From NCBI GenBank assembly GCA_903920835.1, contig CAIXNQ010000262.1, positions 1-16,905 on the forward strand: a stretch of 16,905 bases of DNA, read 5' to 3'. The stretch's first letter is position 1, and each line of letters begins with the position of its first letter. A program made the translations under genes and the position numbers. The notes under the pieces are model-generated. The model saw only the letters and a program-made list of their open reading frames with translations. It did no database searches and was not told the DNA's origin. This DNA comes from an uncultured Bacteroidota bacterium (GTDB taxonomy: Bacteria; Bacteroidota; Bacteroidia; Flavobacteriales; Flavobacteriaceae). Shown here piece after piece: positions 8,589-16,237 of the stretch.

Positions 8589-8653
8589 ATCATAATGGTA
8601 TGATTAATGATTAATAAATAGGGAATAGCGGTTGGAAACAGCCGCTTTTTTTT
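8589..8653 (+). ncRNA. Putative small non-coding RNA (about 65 nt)
   Basis: Transcription from the promoter at 8552-8584 should start near 8589-8591. The predicted RNA begins with a 6-bp hairpin, ATCATA-ATGG-TATGAT (8589-8604). A single-stranded A/U-rich stretch follows (about 8605-8626). It ends in a strong terminator hairpin, AGCGGTTG-GAAA-CAGCCGCT (8627-8646), with one G-U pair, a GNRA-type loop and eight T (8646-8653). No start codon with a useful frame lies inside. The self-contained promoter, fold and terminator suggest an independent RNA and not sucC read-through, which an upstream terminator should stop. Its function is unknown; a remnant transcription unit is the alternative. Confidence 0.45.
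8627..8653 (+). terminator. Intrinsic terminator of the putative small RNA
   Basis: An 8-bp GC-rich stem closed by a GAAA loop is followed by eight T on the plus strand only. Its polarity points away from serving mutS2, which ends at 8674 on the other strand. Confidence 0.8.
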
Positions 8654-8673
8654 ATATAAAATTTATTTACTTA

Positions 8674-10845
8674 TTAAGAACTTACCCATTCCAGCAAATC
8701 TAAACTTACTTTTGATGTAAATAGTCCATAGTTTACGGTGGCTTTGTTTTTTTCAATGCTGTCAATAGTTCCAATAGCTTTGCCGTCAAACATTCGAACT
8801 CTGTCGCCTAGTTTGATAATTCTTTTAGGCTTTTCTTCTACTAAATTGGCTTTGATTTTCTTCTCTTTTTTAGCACTTCTAATTTCTTCAACTTTAACCT
8901 TTACTTCTTCTATTACTTGCTTTTTCTGAACTTCACTATTTTTGAGTTCTTTGGCTGAAATTTTTTTGCGTTTTGTGTTTTCAATTTCAATCATTTTCAA
9001 AAACTCGCCAATAAGTTCTTTTTTGTTTTTGGTCTGAAAATATTTTTCTGATAAATCATCTATTTTCTGCCCGATGTAAATCAGTTTTTGATTGCTGTCA
9101 TACAACTCTTGATAACTCTCTAATTTTTGTTTAATTTTAGAATTAATCTGCTCCATTTTCTTGCTTTCTTCTCTGGCTTTTACCTCTTCTTCTTTAAGAT
9201 TCTGAGAAGTTTTTTCCATCTTTGATCTTTCTTTTTGAAGCGTAGCAATGGTTTTGTCAAATCGAACTTTGCCAGTTTCTATTTTCTTTTTCGCTCGATT
9301 AATCAACCCAAACGGAATTCCGTTTTTTTGAGCAACTTCAAACGTAAATGAACTTCCCGCTTGTCCGAGTGCCAATTTATACATGGGTTCTAGCGTTTTT
9401 TCGTCAAACATCATGTTGGCATTTGTAGCAAATGGCAATTCGTTAGCTAACATTTTTAAATTAGAATAATGCGTTGTAATGATTCCAAAAGCTTCTCTAT
9501 GATAGAATTCTTCTAAGAATATTTCTGCTAATGCGCCTCCCAATTCTGGGTCGGAACCAGTGCCAAATTCATCAATTAAAAACATTGTTTTGTTATTGCA
9601 CTTCTTCAAAAAATAATTCATGTTTTTGAGTCGATAACTATAAGTGCTCAAATGATTCTCTATAGATTGATTATCGCCGATGTCAGTCAATATTCTGTCA
9701 AACAAAAATGTTTCACTTCGTTCATGTACCGGAATCAAGATGCCGCTTTGCAGCATTAACTGTAACAATCCAACGGTTTTTAGTGAAATTGTTTTTCCAC
9801 CAGCATTTGGTCCAGAAATAACAATAATTCGATTGTTTTGTTCGAGTTCAATGGTCTGTGGAAATGTAGTTTCATTTTTTTGTAAATTGGTTAAAAACAG
9901 AATCGGGTGAAAAGCATCTCTAAAATAAAGTCGTCTTTCGTTTGAAATGTTGGGTAAAATTCCATTAATTTTTCTGGCATATTTTGCTTTGGCAGCAATC
10001 ACATCAATATCGCTCAAAAAATCTTGATATTGTATTAATAGCGGCAAAAACGGACGAATTTGATTTGAAAGTTGTTTCAAAATTCGCATGATTTCCTCTT
10101 GCTCTTCATACTCAAGATTGGCTAATTCTCGTGAATATTTCAAGGTCGTTTCGGGTTCTATATAAGCAATACTTCCTGTTTTTGAACTACCAAGAATAGA
10201 ACCTTTAACTTTCCTGCGGTACATGGCTAAAACGGCTAAAACTCTTCTGTTTTGAACAAAACTCTCTTTAATATCGTCTAAATAGCCTAACGAATTGTAT
10301 TGTGTTAACGCCATTCCAAAGCTTTGATTGACTTTGCCCCGAACGACATTCATATCGCGTCTAATGTTCAACAAATCTGGAGATGCATTGTCTTTTATTT
10401 CGCCATACTTGTCAACAATCTCGTCAATTTGTTGAATGATGACTTTGGTAAATTCTATTTCGGAAGATTTTTCAAACAAATTCGGATAATAATCTGTAAA
10501 TTTCTTAAAAAACAAAAGCAAAACATTTACGGTTTCAGACAATGCAGCTATTTTTCTGAAACTTCCGACCTCTAAAAAACTATTTTCAATACCTAAAAAT
10601 TTAATTTCATGTGAAATTGAATCAAAACCATGATTCGGAATTGCGTTGTTGTTATCAAAAGAGGAACGATATTCAGAAGTTTGCAGCAAAGATTTCATCA
10701 ACGAATCTTTGTCACGAAGTGGTTTGATTTCAAGTGCTTTTTCTTTGCCAATTGTGGTGTTGCATTTGTCTGAAATCGTTTCTAGAACAGTATTGAATTG
10801 TAAATCTTGAAGTGTCTTTTCGGTAATGGAAATCATTTGAATCAA
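8674..10845 (-). CDS. mutS2: MutS2-type ATPase lacking the Smr domain
   Basis: This 723-residue protein belongs to the MutS2 branch of MutS ATPases, which in other bacteria act in suppressing recombination or in rescuing collided ribosomes. It has no mismatch-recognition domain. The helical core and lever region span about 1-310. The ATPase has Walker A GPNAGGKT (345-352), the STYSYRLKNM segment (400-409), Walker B MFLIDEFGTGSDP (421-433) and His459 in TTHYSN. A long charged coiled coil spans about 515-670, and a small KOW-like beta module closes the protein (LGDRVRMFDGKAIGTI, 679-694). The protein stops three residues after LLEW (717-720), where standard MutS2 proteins of about 780 residues carry a C-terminal Smr nuclease domain. 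A second ATG at codon 4 (10834-10836) may be the true start because the predicted promoter lies only 8 nt from the first ATG. Confidence 0.92.
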   Translation of the reverse strand: MIQMISITEKTLQDLQFNTVLETISDKCNTTIGKEKALEIKPLRDKDSLMKSLLQTSEYRSSFDNNNAIPNHGFDSISHEIKFLGIENSFLEVGSFRKIAALSETVNVLLLFFKKFTDYYPNLFEKSSEIEFTKVIIQQIDEIVDKYGEIKDNASPDLLNIRRDMNVVRGKVNQSFGMALTQYNSLGYLDDIKESFVQNRRVLAVLAMYRRKVKGSILGSSKTGSIAYIEPETTLKYSRELANLEYEEQEEIMRILKQLSNQIRPFLPLLIQYQDFLSDIDVIAAKAKYARKINGILPNISNERRLYFRDAFHPILFLTNLQKNETTFPQTIELEQNNRIIVISGPNAGGKTISLKTVGLLQLMLQSGILIPVHERSETFLFDRILTDIGDNQSIENHLSTYSYRLKNMNYFLKKCNNKTMFLIDEFGTGSDPELGGALAEIFLEEFYHREAFGIITTHYSNLKMLANELPFATNANMMFDEKTLEPMYKLALGQAGSSFTFEVAQKNGIPFGLINRAKKKIETGKVRFDKTIATLQKERSKMEKTSQNLKEEEVKAREESKKMEQINSKIKQKLESYQELYDSNQKLIYIGQKIDDLSEKYFQTKNKKELIGEFLKMIEIENTKRKKISAKELKNSEVQKKQVIEEVKVKVEEIRSAKKEKKIKANLVEEKPKRIIKLGDRVRMFDGKAIGTIDSIEKNKATVNYGLFTSKVSLDLLEWVSS

Positions 10846-10853
10846 TTAGAAGT

Positions 10854-10861
10854 CAAAAATA
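10854..10861 (-). promoter_or_regulatory. Predicted -7 element of mutS2
   Basis: On the minus strand this reads TATTTTTG, a match to TAnnTTTG. Possible TTG partners lie 16 nt (plus-strand CAA 10878-10880) or 24 nt (10886-10888) away, both just outside the usual spacing. The box ends 8 nt before the first ATG of mutS2. Confidence 0.4.
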
Positions 10862-10894
10862 CGAGGTTTAAAAGTAGCAAAGTTACAAACTGTT

Positions 10895-10902
10895 TATATT
10901 TG
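10895..10902 (+). promoter_or_regulatory. Predicted -7 element of ung
   Basis: TATATTTG matches TAnnTTTG and lies 15 nt before the ung ATG. No TTG lies at the usual distance. It stands about 35 bp from the opposing mutS2 box, so the two promoters share a region of about 70 bp. Confidence 0.45.
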
Positions 10903-10917
10903 TAAAAAAAATTAGAA

Positions 10918-11598
10918 ATGTTTAAACCCAAATTCAATAATGATTGGTCTGTAGTTTTAGCAGATGAGTTAGAAAAACCTTATTTCATAAGACTTTGCGA
11001 GGAAGTTTCGGCAGAATATAGTCAGCAAGTTTGTTACCCACCGATGGAACAAATTTTTGCTGCCTTTAATGAATGTAGTTTTGAAAATATTAAAGTGGTA
11101 ATTATTGGTCAAGATCCTTATCATGGAACAAATGAAGCCAATGGTTTGAGTTTTTCTGTGAATGATGGAATTGCAATTCCGCCATCACTCAGGAATATTT
11201 ATAAAGAGTTGATAAACGATTATGAAAAGGTTTTGTTACCAAGTTCAGGGAATTTGCAATCGTGGGCAAAACAGGGCGTTTTTTTATTGAACGCTGTTTT
11301 GACAGTTCAAAAAGACAAGCCCAATTCACATCAAAAAATAGGTTGGAGCCAATTTACCTCTGCTGTGATTGAATTAATATCAATTAACAATGAAAAAGTA
11401 GTTTTTTTACTTTGGGGCGCATTTGCTCAGAAAAAAGGTGCGAAAATTGATCCAACTAAACATTTAATTTTGACCAGCGGACATCCTTCACCAATGAGTG
11501 CCAATCAAGGAAAATGGTTCGGAAATAAACATTTTTCTAAAACCAATGATTATTTAACAGCAAACAACAAAAAATCGATTGAATGGTTTGATATTTAA
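10918..11598 (+). CDS. ung: Uracil-DNA glycosylase, family 1
   Basis: This 226-residue enzyme has the full length of family 1 UDGs. It removes uracil from DNA to start base-excision repair. The water-activating loop GQDPYHG (64-70) contains catalytic Asp66. FLLNAVLTV (122-130) forms part of the uracil pocket, and the Leu/minor-groove loop HPSPMSA (189-195) contains catalytic His189, with Met where many homologues have Leu. The start follows an A-rich leader close to a -7 box. It diverges from mutS2, another DNA-related gene, and is followed by about 220 bp without a gene. Confidence 0.97.
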   Translation: MFKPKFNNDWSVVLADELEKPYFIRLCEEVSAEYSQQVCYPPMEQIFAAFNECSFENIKVVIIGQDPYHGTNEANGLSFSVNDGIAIPPSLRNIYKELINDYEKVLLPSSGNLQSWAKQGVFLLNAVLTVQKDKPNSHQKIGWSQFTSAVIELISINNEKVVFLLWGAFAQKKGAKIDPTKHLILTSGHPSPMSANQGKWFGNKHFSKTNDYLTANNKKSIEWFDI

Positions 11599-11822
11599 TT
11601 GTTTTCAATTAAAAAACTTCGTTTGATAATTTTAATTATGTAATATTAATGAAATGATACAATATAATAATTTTATTGTCAACAACTAAATTTAAAATAA
11701 TTAAAGCAAATCAAATATTCATAAATGCTTTTTTAAATAAATTTGTTTACATTAAAAATCTTTATTTCTGCATTATTAATGTTTCAAATTAGTGGCTTTT
11801 GTATTAATCAAACCTTAAATAT

Positions 11823-12926
11823 CTAAACCTTTATATTCAACATTTCTAACCATTGCTCACCAATCTTGTCGAGCGAAAAGCGTTGCATACTTGAAAAAGC
11901 ATTTTGTTTGCAAAAGTCATATAATTCTTGGTCTGTAAACATTAAATTCATTGCTTCGGTTAGTGCTTTTCCATTTTGATTTTCTACTAAAAGTCCATTT
12001 TGTCGGTGTATTATGATATCGCTCGGACCCGCCTTGCAATCGAACGAAACTACTGGCGTATGACATGCCAAAGCCTCGGCAAGCACATTAGCAAATCCTT
12101 CGTTTTGACTGCTGAGGACAAAAAATTTGGCTTTGCTCAAATACTTAAACGGATTATCTTCAAACCCCATAAAATGTACTTTGTCATCGACCTGAAGTTT
12201 TGTTGCCAGAGCTTTAAAATCCTGTTTCAACCCGCCTTCGCCAAGCAAAATCAAGTGAATATTATTTGACGGCAAAACCGAATTGGCATAACTTTCAATC
12301 ATTTTGTCAAACTGCTTCACGTTGGTTTCCATTTGCCCCATGCCCATGATAAAAGGAAAATCAATGGCAATAGTTTCTTTTGATTTTGCCGTAATTTCAT
12401 CAACATTTATTGGGTTGAATATTTGTTTTATGTTCAAAAAATGGTGTTTTTCTTCAATAATTTTCTGGGTAGTTGTGGTCTCGCAAACAATCTTGAAGCT
12501 GTTTTTATAAATCCATTGCGCCAGCATTTTATTATCGGGAATGTAATTATTTATAAGAAAACTGTGAACATTAAAAACCGTTTTAGTGTTATAAACCCAG
12601 CGTGCAATGAGCAATTCTTGAAACGGTTTGATTCTAAATCGCAAATCGATTATGTAATCAAACTGGTGTTTTTTGAGGTATTTCTTTAAAACGTAAAGAC
12701 GTGTCAGTTTGTTAAAAATTCCATTAGAATTGTTTTTATATTTTCCGAGATTGAATAGTTTTCCGGCAAAAGAATAGGTCACGACATCGAGCACAATGAT
12801 ATTATGGACTTCGATTCCTTTGCTGTCAAAAAAAATAGACAAATTTGCCATCACTTTTTCGGCACCACCAATTCCTAATCGGTAGCCTATTAATGCTATT
12901 TTATACTTTTTGTTTTGTGCACTCAT
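11823..12926 (-). CDS. Glycosyltransferase, GT4-like (GT-B fold)
   Basis: This 367-residue protein is a typical retaining GT-B enzyme. The N-terminal Rossmann domain starts IALIGYRLGIGGAEKVMANL (10-29), with the glycine-rich GGAEK acceptor-side loop. The C-terminal nucleotide-sugar domain shows LILLGEGGLK (225-234), VHFMGF (250-255) and SSQNEGFANVLAEALACHTPVV (272-293), with the EX7E pair E276/E284 expected to bind the donor. The carboxyl half ends in a domain-crossing helix (about 347-363). The donor and acceptor sugars cannot be told from sequence; enzymes of this kind build surface polysaccharide, O-antigen or glycan chains at the cytoplasmic face of the membrane. It diverges from a GT2 enzyme gene with a 45-bp gap, suggesting a shared pathway. 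No other polysaccharide gene lies within the window. Confidence 0.92.
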   Translation of the reverse strand: MSAQNKKYKIALIGYRLGIGGAEKVMANLSIFFDSKGIEVHNIIVLDVVTYSFAGKLFNLGKYKNNSNGIFNKLTRLYVLKKYLKKHQFDYIIDLRFRIKPFQELLIARWVYNTKTVFNVHSFLINNYIPDNKMLAQWIYKNSFKIVCETTTTQKIIEEKHHFLNIKQIFNPINVDEITAKSKETIAIDFPFIMGMGQMETNVKQFDKMIESYANSVLPSNNIHLILLGEGGLKQDFKALATKLQVDDKVHFMGFEDNPFKYLSKAKFFVLSSQNEGFANVLAEALACHTPVVSFDCKAGPSDIIIHRQNGLLVENQNGKALTEAMNLMFTDQELYDFCKQNAFSSMQRFSLDKIGEQWLEMLNIKV

Positions 12927-12947
12927 CTCGATATACTATTTTCGTAT

Positions 12948-12977
12948 CAAATATAGCGTTTTATAAAAAACATGCAA
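12948..12977 (-). promoter_or_regulatory. Predicted promoter of the GT4-like gene
   Basis: On the minus strand the -7 box TATATTTG (plus-strand 12948-12955) lies 19 nt from a TTG (plus-strand CAA 12975-12977). The -33 element therefore falls inside the first codons of the divergent GT2 gene. The box ends 21 nt before the GT4 ATG. Confidence 0.55.
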
Positions 12978-13856
12978 CAAAATCCTTTAGTAACTGTGAT
13001 CTGTCTTTGCTACAATCACGCCCCTTTTTTGGTCAAAAGCCTAAATTCGATAGTGCAACAAGCATATAAAAATATCGAAATTATTATTGTTGACGACCAC
13101 AGCACCGACAGTTCCAGATCAGTTATTGAACAATGGTTGACTGAAAATCCAGAAGCTGTTTTTATTGCCAACAAAACCAATTTAGGAAACACTAAATCCT
13201 TCAATAACGCATTGAAATTAGCCAAAGGCGAATATATTATCGACCTCGCCACTGACGATATTTTATTGCCCGATTGCATAGAAAAACAATTGCATCAGTT
13301 CAGAATTAGTACCTATCAAAACCTTGCTTTAGTCTATGGAAATGCAGAATTAATCTCTGAAGACGGCGTTTTTATTGAAAATTATTTTGCCTCAAATCAA
13401 GAAAAAAAAGTAATTCAAAAACGAATTACGGGCAATATTTATGAATCTGTTTTGGCTGGTGGCGACAGCATCTGCTCGGTGTCGGCAATGACAAAAAAAA
13501 GTGTTTTGCAAGAACTCAATGGCTACGACGAAAACTTGGCTTATGAAGATTTAGACATCTGGATTAGAATTTCTCGAAACCATACCATTGATTTTGTCGA
13601 TAGTGTATTGATGCAAAAACGGGTCACGAACACCTCGTTAAGCAATCAGTTTTATTCAAATAATTACAAAATCAATTATTCGACCTATTTGATTTTCAAA
13701 AAAGCATTACAACTCAACAGAACCAAAACAGAAGACATTGCGCTTCAAAAAAGAATTCATTATGAGTTAATTCAGCAATTTAAAACCCGAAATTGGAATT
13801 TATTTCTGAAAAATTTATGGCTTAGGATGAGAATAGAATTACGAAAATGGTTTTAA
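12972..13856 (+). CDS. Glycosyltransferase, GT2-like (GT-A fold)
   Basis: This 294-residue inverting GT-A enzyme opens with VTVICLCYNHAPFLVKSL (7-24) and the nucleotide-binding IIIVDDHSTDSS (37-48). It has the DxD-like metal site DLATDD (91-96) and the catalytic-base region YEDLDIWIR (191-199). It has no membrane segment; the basic C-terminal tail (LRMRIELRKWF, 284-294) may sit at the membrane. The sugar transferred is unknown. The start ATG at 12972 fits the family N-terminus. Upstream, TATTTTCG (12937-12944) is an imperfect -7 box. The gene is divergent from the GT4-like gene, and an inverted-repeat element lies shortly after its stop. Confidence 0.93.
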   Translation: MQQNPLVTVICLCYNHAPFLVKSLNSIVQQAYKNIEIIIVDDHSTDSSRSVIEQWLTENPEAVFIANKTNLGNTKSFNNALKLAKGEYIIDLATDDILLPDCIEKQLHQFRISTYQNLALVYGNAELISEDGVFIENYFASNQEKKVIQKRITGNIYESVLAGGDSICSVSAMTKKSVLQELNGYDENLAYEDLDIWIRISRNHTIDFVDSVLMQKRVTNTSLSNQFYSNNYKINYSTYLIFKKALQLNRTKTEDIALQKRIHYELIQQFKTRNWNLFLKNLWLRMRIELRKWF

Positions 13857-13877
13857 TAATTCCGCAATCATTTTTTT

Positions 13878-13999
13878 GCCACGAATTACACTAAAGTCAC
13901 GAATTCAGTTGGTGAAAATTTCACTAATTCATTGCTTAGCAATGAAGATTCGTGCAATAATAATGTTTTATAATTTGTGTATTTCGTGCAATTAGTGGC
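13878..13999. repeat. Imperfect inverted-repeat element (REP/MITE-like)
   Basis: The ends form 28-nt imperfect inverted arms, 13878-13905 (starting GCCACGAATTACAC) and 13972-13999 (ending GCAATTAGTGGC), matching at about 22 of 28 positions. In the centre is a perfect 8-bp hairpin, TTCATTGC-TTA-GCAATGAA (13928-13946). A further CACGAAT (13899-13905) can pair with ATTCGTG near 13950. It has no coding capacity. Elements ending in GCCACGAATT/AATTCGTGGC-like arms are familiar from flavobacterial intergenic DNA; that these are dispersed copies in this genome is an inference. It has no T-run, so it is not an ordinary terminator. Confidence 0.6.
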
Positions 14000-14082
14000 T
14001 AGATTAAATTAGTTATTAAATAAATTTTACTAAGAAACCAGGATTTTTGTAACATAAAATCAAATCTACTACTAATGCAACT

Positions 14083-14577
14083 ATGAGTGAACCATTTGAA
14101 CAATCATTTGTAAAGGAACTGCGCGAAAACCAGAATATAATCCACAAAATTTGTAGATTATATACTTCTGGCGAAGATGCTCACAAAGATTTGTTTCAAG
14201 AAATCACCATTCAACTCTGGAAAGCTTTTCCAAAATTTCGTGGCGACAGCAAGTTTTCAACTTGGGCCTATCGTGTTGCTCTCAATACAGCCATTACACT
14301 TTATAGAAAAAGCACCAAATCGATAAAAACCACCGACTATGAAAAACAGCAATATTTCATTAGTCAAGACGATTATAATTTTGAAGAAGAAGAACAATTA
14401 AAATTGATGTACAAAGCAGTCCATCAATTAAACGACATCGAAAAAGCGTTGATATTTCTATACTTAGAAGATAAAGATTATCATGAAATATCCGAAACAT
14501 TAGGTATTTCTGAAGTAAACGCAAGAGTAAAAATGAACCGAATTAAAGGAAAACTAAAAAAGATATTAAATCCTTAA
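14083..14577 (+). CDS. ECF-type RNA polymerase sigma factor
   Basis: This 164-residue protein has the two-domain layout of extracytoplasmic-function sigma factors. Region 2 (about 10-80) includes DLFQEITIQLWKAFPKFRGDS (37-56), which contacts core polymerase, and FSTWAYRVALNTAI (58-71) for -10 recognition. Region 4 (about 107-160) has the helix-turn-helix DYHEISETLGISEVNARVKMNRI (132-154) for -35 recognition. The linker is acidic (NFEEEEQ, 99-105). The length is normal. It is followed after 9 bp by a gene for a four-helix membrane protein, so the two are very probably co-transcribed and the membrane protein may control the sigma factor. There is no FecR, TonB receptor or recognisable zinc anti-sigma gene beside it. 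The promoter is unclear; GATTTTTG at 14042-14049 is one base off the -7 consensus. Confidence 0.92.
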   Translation: MSEPFEQSFVKELRENQNIIHKICRLYTSGEDAHKDLFQEITIQLWKAFPKFRGDSKFSTWAYRVALNTAITLYRKSTKSIKTTDYEKQQYFISQDDYNFEEEEQLKLMYKAVHQLNDIEKALIFLYLEDKDYHEISETLGISEVNARVKMNRIKGKLKKILNP

Positions 14578-14586
14578 AACGATATT

Positions 14587-15219
14587 ATGAAAGAGCTGGA
14601 TTTATTAAAAAAAGACTGGAAAAAAACCGCTACTAATTTTGAACAAGTTTCTGAGAAAGAAATTTATGCAATGTTGCACAAAAATTCGTCTTCTGTTGTA
14701 AAGTGGATATTAATTATTAGTATTCTAGAAGTTTCGCTATGGACCGTTTTAGGATTTTCATTCAACGCCGACGAATACTTTAGCAAATTGCACCGTCCAG
14801 AAGTAGTTTTGCTTATCAAAGGATTAACCTATTTGAACTATTTTGTGGTGTTGATATTCATTTATCTTTTCTATAAAAACTATCAAAAAATTTCTGCCAT
14901 TTCATCAACCAAAAAATTGATGAAAGACATTCTAAAAACTCGAAATACAGTTCAATATTACGTTTGGTACAACCTTGGAATGATTGTTTTTAGTCTAATT
15001 ATAGGAATAATGATTGCCTTCACATACAATCCAGAAATGGTTGAATTGAGAGATAAATTAACTATGAATCCAAAAGCTCTTTCAATAACAATTTTGTTGG
15101 TTCTTGTAGTAATCTTGGTTTTCTTTGTTGCTTTTTGGGCGTTCTATCGCTTGCTTTACGGTTTCTTATTACGCCGTTTACTAACAAATTACAACGAACT
15201 TAAGAAGATAGATTTCTAA
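14587..15219 (+). CDS. Four-helix membrane protein encoded with the ECF sigma factor
   Basis: This 210-residue protein has a charged N-terminal segment of about 36 residues (MKELDLLKKDWKKTATNFEQ at the start) and four predicted membrane helices near 37-58, 76-97, 124-146 and 164-187. Basic flanks (RR at 196-197) place the N- and C-termini in the cytoplasm by the positive-inside rule. I recognise no catalytic motif. The gene starts 9 bp after the sigma gene stop and has no promoter of its own, so it belongs to the same operon. A short cytoplasmic N-terminus before membrane helices is the topology of many membrane anti-sigma factors. I infer that it may bind and restrain the sigma factor, but sequence similarity to known anti-sigma families is not evident. 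Confidence 0.82.
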   Translation: MKELDLLKKDWKKTATNFEQVSEKEIYAMLHKNSSSVVKWILIISILEVSLWTVLGFSFNADEYFSKLHRPEVVLLIKGLTYLNYFVVLIFIYLFYKNYQKISAISSTKKLMKDILKTRNTVQYYVWYNLGMIVFSLIIGIMIAFTYNPEMVELRDKLTMNPKALSITILLVLVVILVFFVAFWAFYRLLYGFLLRRLLTNYNELKKIDF

Positions 15220-15433
15220 TATTTATGGCAATAAAGTTTATATTTTCATAAATAGAAGCTACTAAAATCACTTGTTAAATTAATTAAAATACAAGTAAAA
15301 CAAAAATCTAGATTAATATTGATTATTCTTAACAATCTAATTACTTTATTTATAGCATAAGTAATAAAATATTATTCCGAAAGGCTGTATTAAAAAGTAA
15401 CCTTTTATTTGTTATACACTAAAACATGAAAAT

Positions 15434-16237
15434 TTAAAAACTATTGTCACCATCTAGCAAATTGCCAATTCCGCCCAAAATACTACCTTCTTCTCGGCTG
15501 CTACCTCCTGCTCTAGGTGCAGAAGCAATTATTCTATCGGCAAGTCGGCTGAATGGCAATGATTGAATATAAACCGTTCCTGGACCTTGAAGTGTAGCGA
15601 AAAATAAACCTTCGCCTCCAAAAAGGGAGTTTTTTATTCCCCCGATAAACTGGATGTCATAATTCACCTCTTTTGTAAACCCTACCAAGCAGCCTGTATC
15701 AACTTTCAAGACTTCGCCTGGAGCTAGTTCTTTTCTTGCCAGAGTTCCTCCAGAGTGAATAAAAACCATTCCGTCGCCTTCTAATTTTTGCATAATAAAT
15801 CCTTCTCCTCCAAAAAAACCACGTCCTAGTTTTTTAGAAAAATCAATTCCGATGGCAACTCCCTTTGCAGCACATAGGAATGAACTTTTTTGGCAAATAA
15901 ATTTTCCGCCAAATTCATTTAAGTCCACAGCGATAATTTTTCCGGGATATGGAGCAGCAAAACTCACTTTGCTTTTGCCATAATTTTGATTGATAAAAGC
16001 AGTCATAAACAAACTTTCACCAGTCAAAACTCTTTTTCCTGCCGATAAAAGTTTGCCAAAAATACCGCTGCCTTGCTGGTCAGAACCGTCTCCAAAAATG
16101 GTTTCCATCTGAATGCCGTTGTCCATCATCATGAAACTTCCTGCTTCGGCGACAACAATTTCTTGTGGATCTAATTCAATCTCGACATATTGCATTTCTT
16201 CGCCAAAAATTTGATAATCTATTTCGTGTGCTTGCAT
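15434..16237 (-). CDS. AIM24 / TIGR00266 family protein
   Basis: This 267-residue protein belongs to the AIM24 (TIGR00266) family, a beta-rich fold of repeated glycine-containing strands whose biochemical role is not settled. Family features include [12 protein letters not shown] (35-46), the conserved FGGEGF (142-147) and its second copy FGGEGLFF (206-213), [11 protein letters not shown] (120-130) and [19 protein letters not shown] (218-236). No signal peptide or membrane helix is seen, so it is probably cytoplasmic. The C-terminal tail (about 241-267) is Gly/Ser-rich and ends in GIGNLLDGD. It diverges from the DoxX-like gene and converges on the sigma operon. Confidence 0.92.
   Translation of the reverse strand: MQAHEIDYQIFGEEMQYVEIELDPQEIVVAEAGSFMMMDNGIQMETIFGDGSDQQGSGIFGKLLSAGKRVLTGESLFMTAFINQNYGKSKVSFAAPYPGKIIAVDLNEFGGKFICQKSSFLCAAKGVAIGIDFSKKLGRGFFGGEGFIMQKLEGDGMVFIHSGGTLARKELAPGEVLKVDTGCLVGFTKEVNYDIQFIGGIKNSLFGGEGLFFATLQGPGTVYIQSLPFSRLADRIIASAPRAGGSSREEGSILGGIGNLLDGDNSF

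Noticed and set aside
11595..11612. Hairpin TTAATTG-TTTT-CAATTAA at the ung stop codon
   Set aside because: It is a weak A/T stem followed by A and not T on the coding strand, so it is not a convincing terminator.
11787..11797. AATTAGTGGCT, identical to the right end of the inverted-repeat element, in direct orientation on the other side of the glycosyltransferase pair
   Set aside because: An 11-bp match in a window of this size is expected by chance, and no second arm or further similarity surrounds it. It could be a decayed half-element, but this cannot be supported.
15220..15433. A possible terminator between the sigma operon and the AIM24-like gene (AAAGG...CCTTTT near 15380-15407)
   Set aside because: The 5-bp stem, 16-nt loop and broken T-run are too weak to call. 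The gap is otherwise plain A/T-rich DNA.
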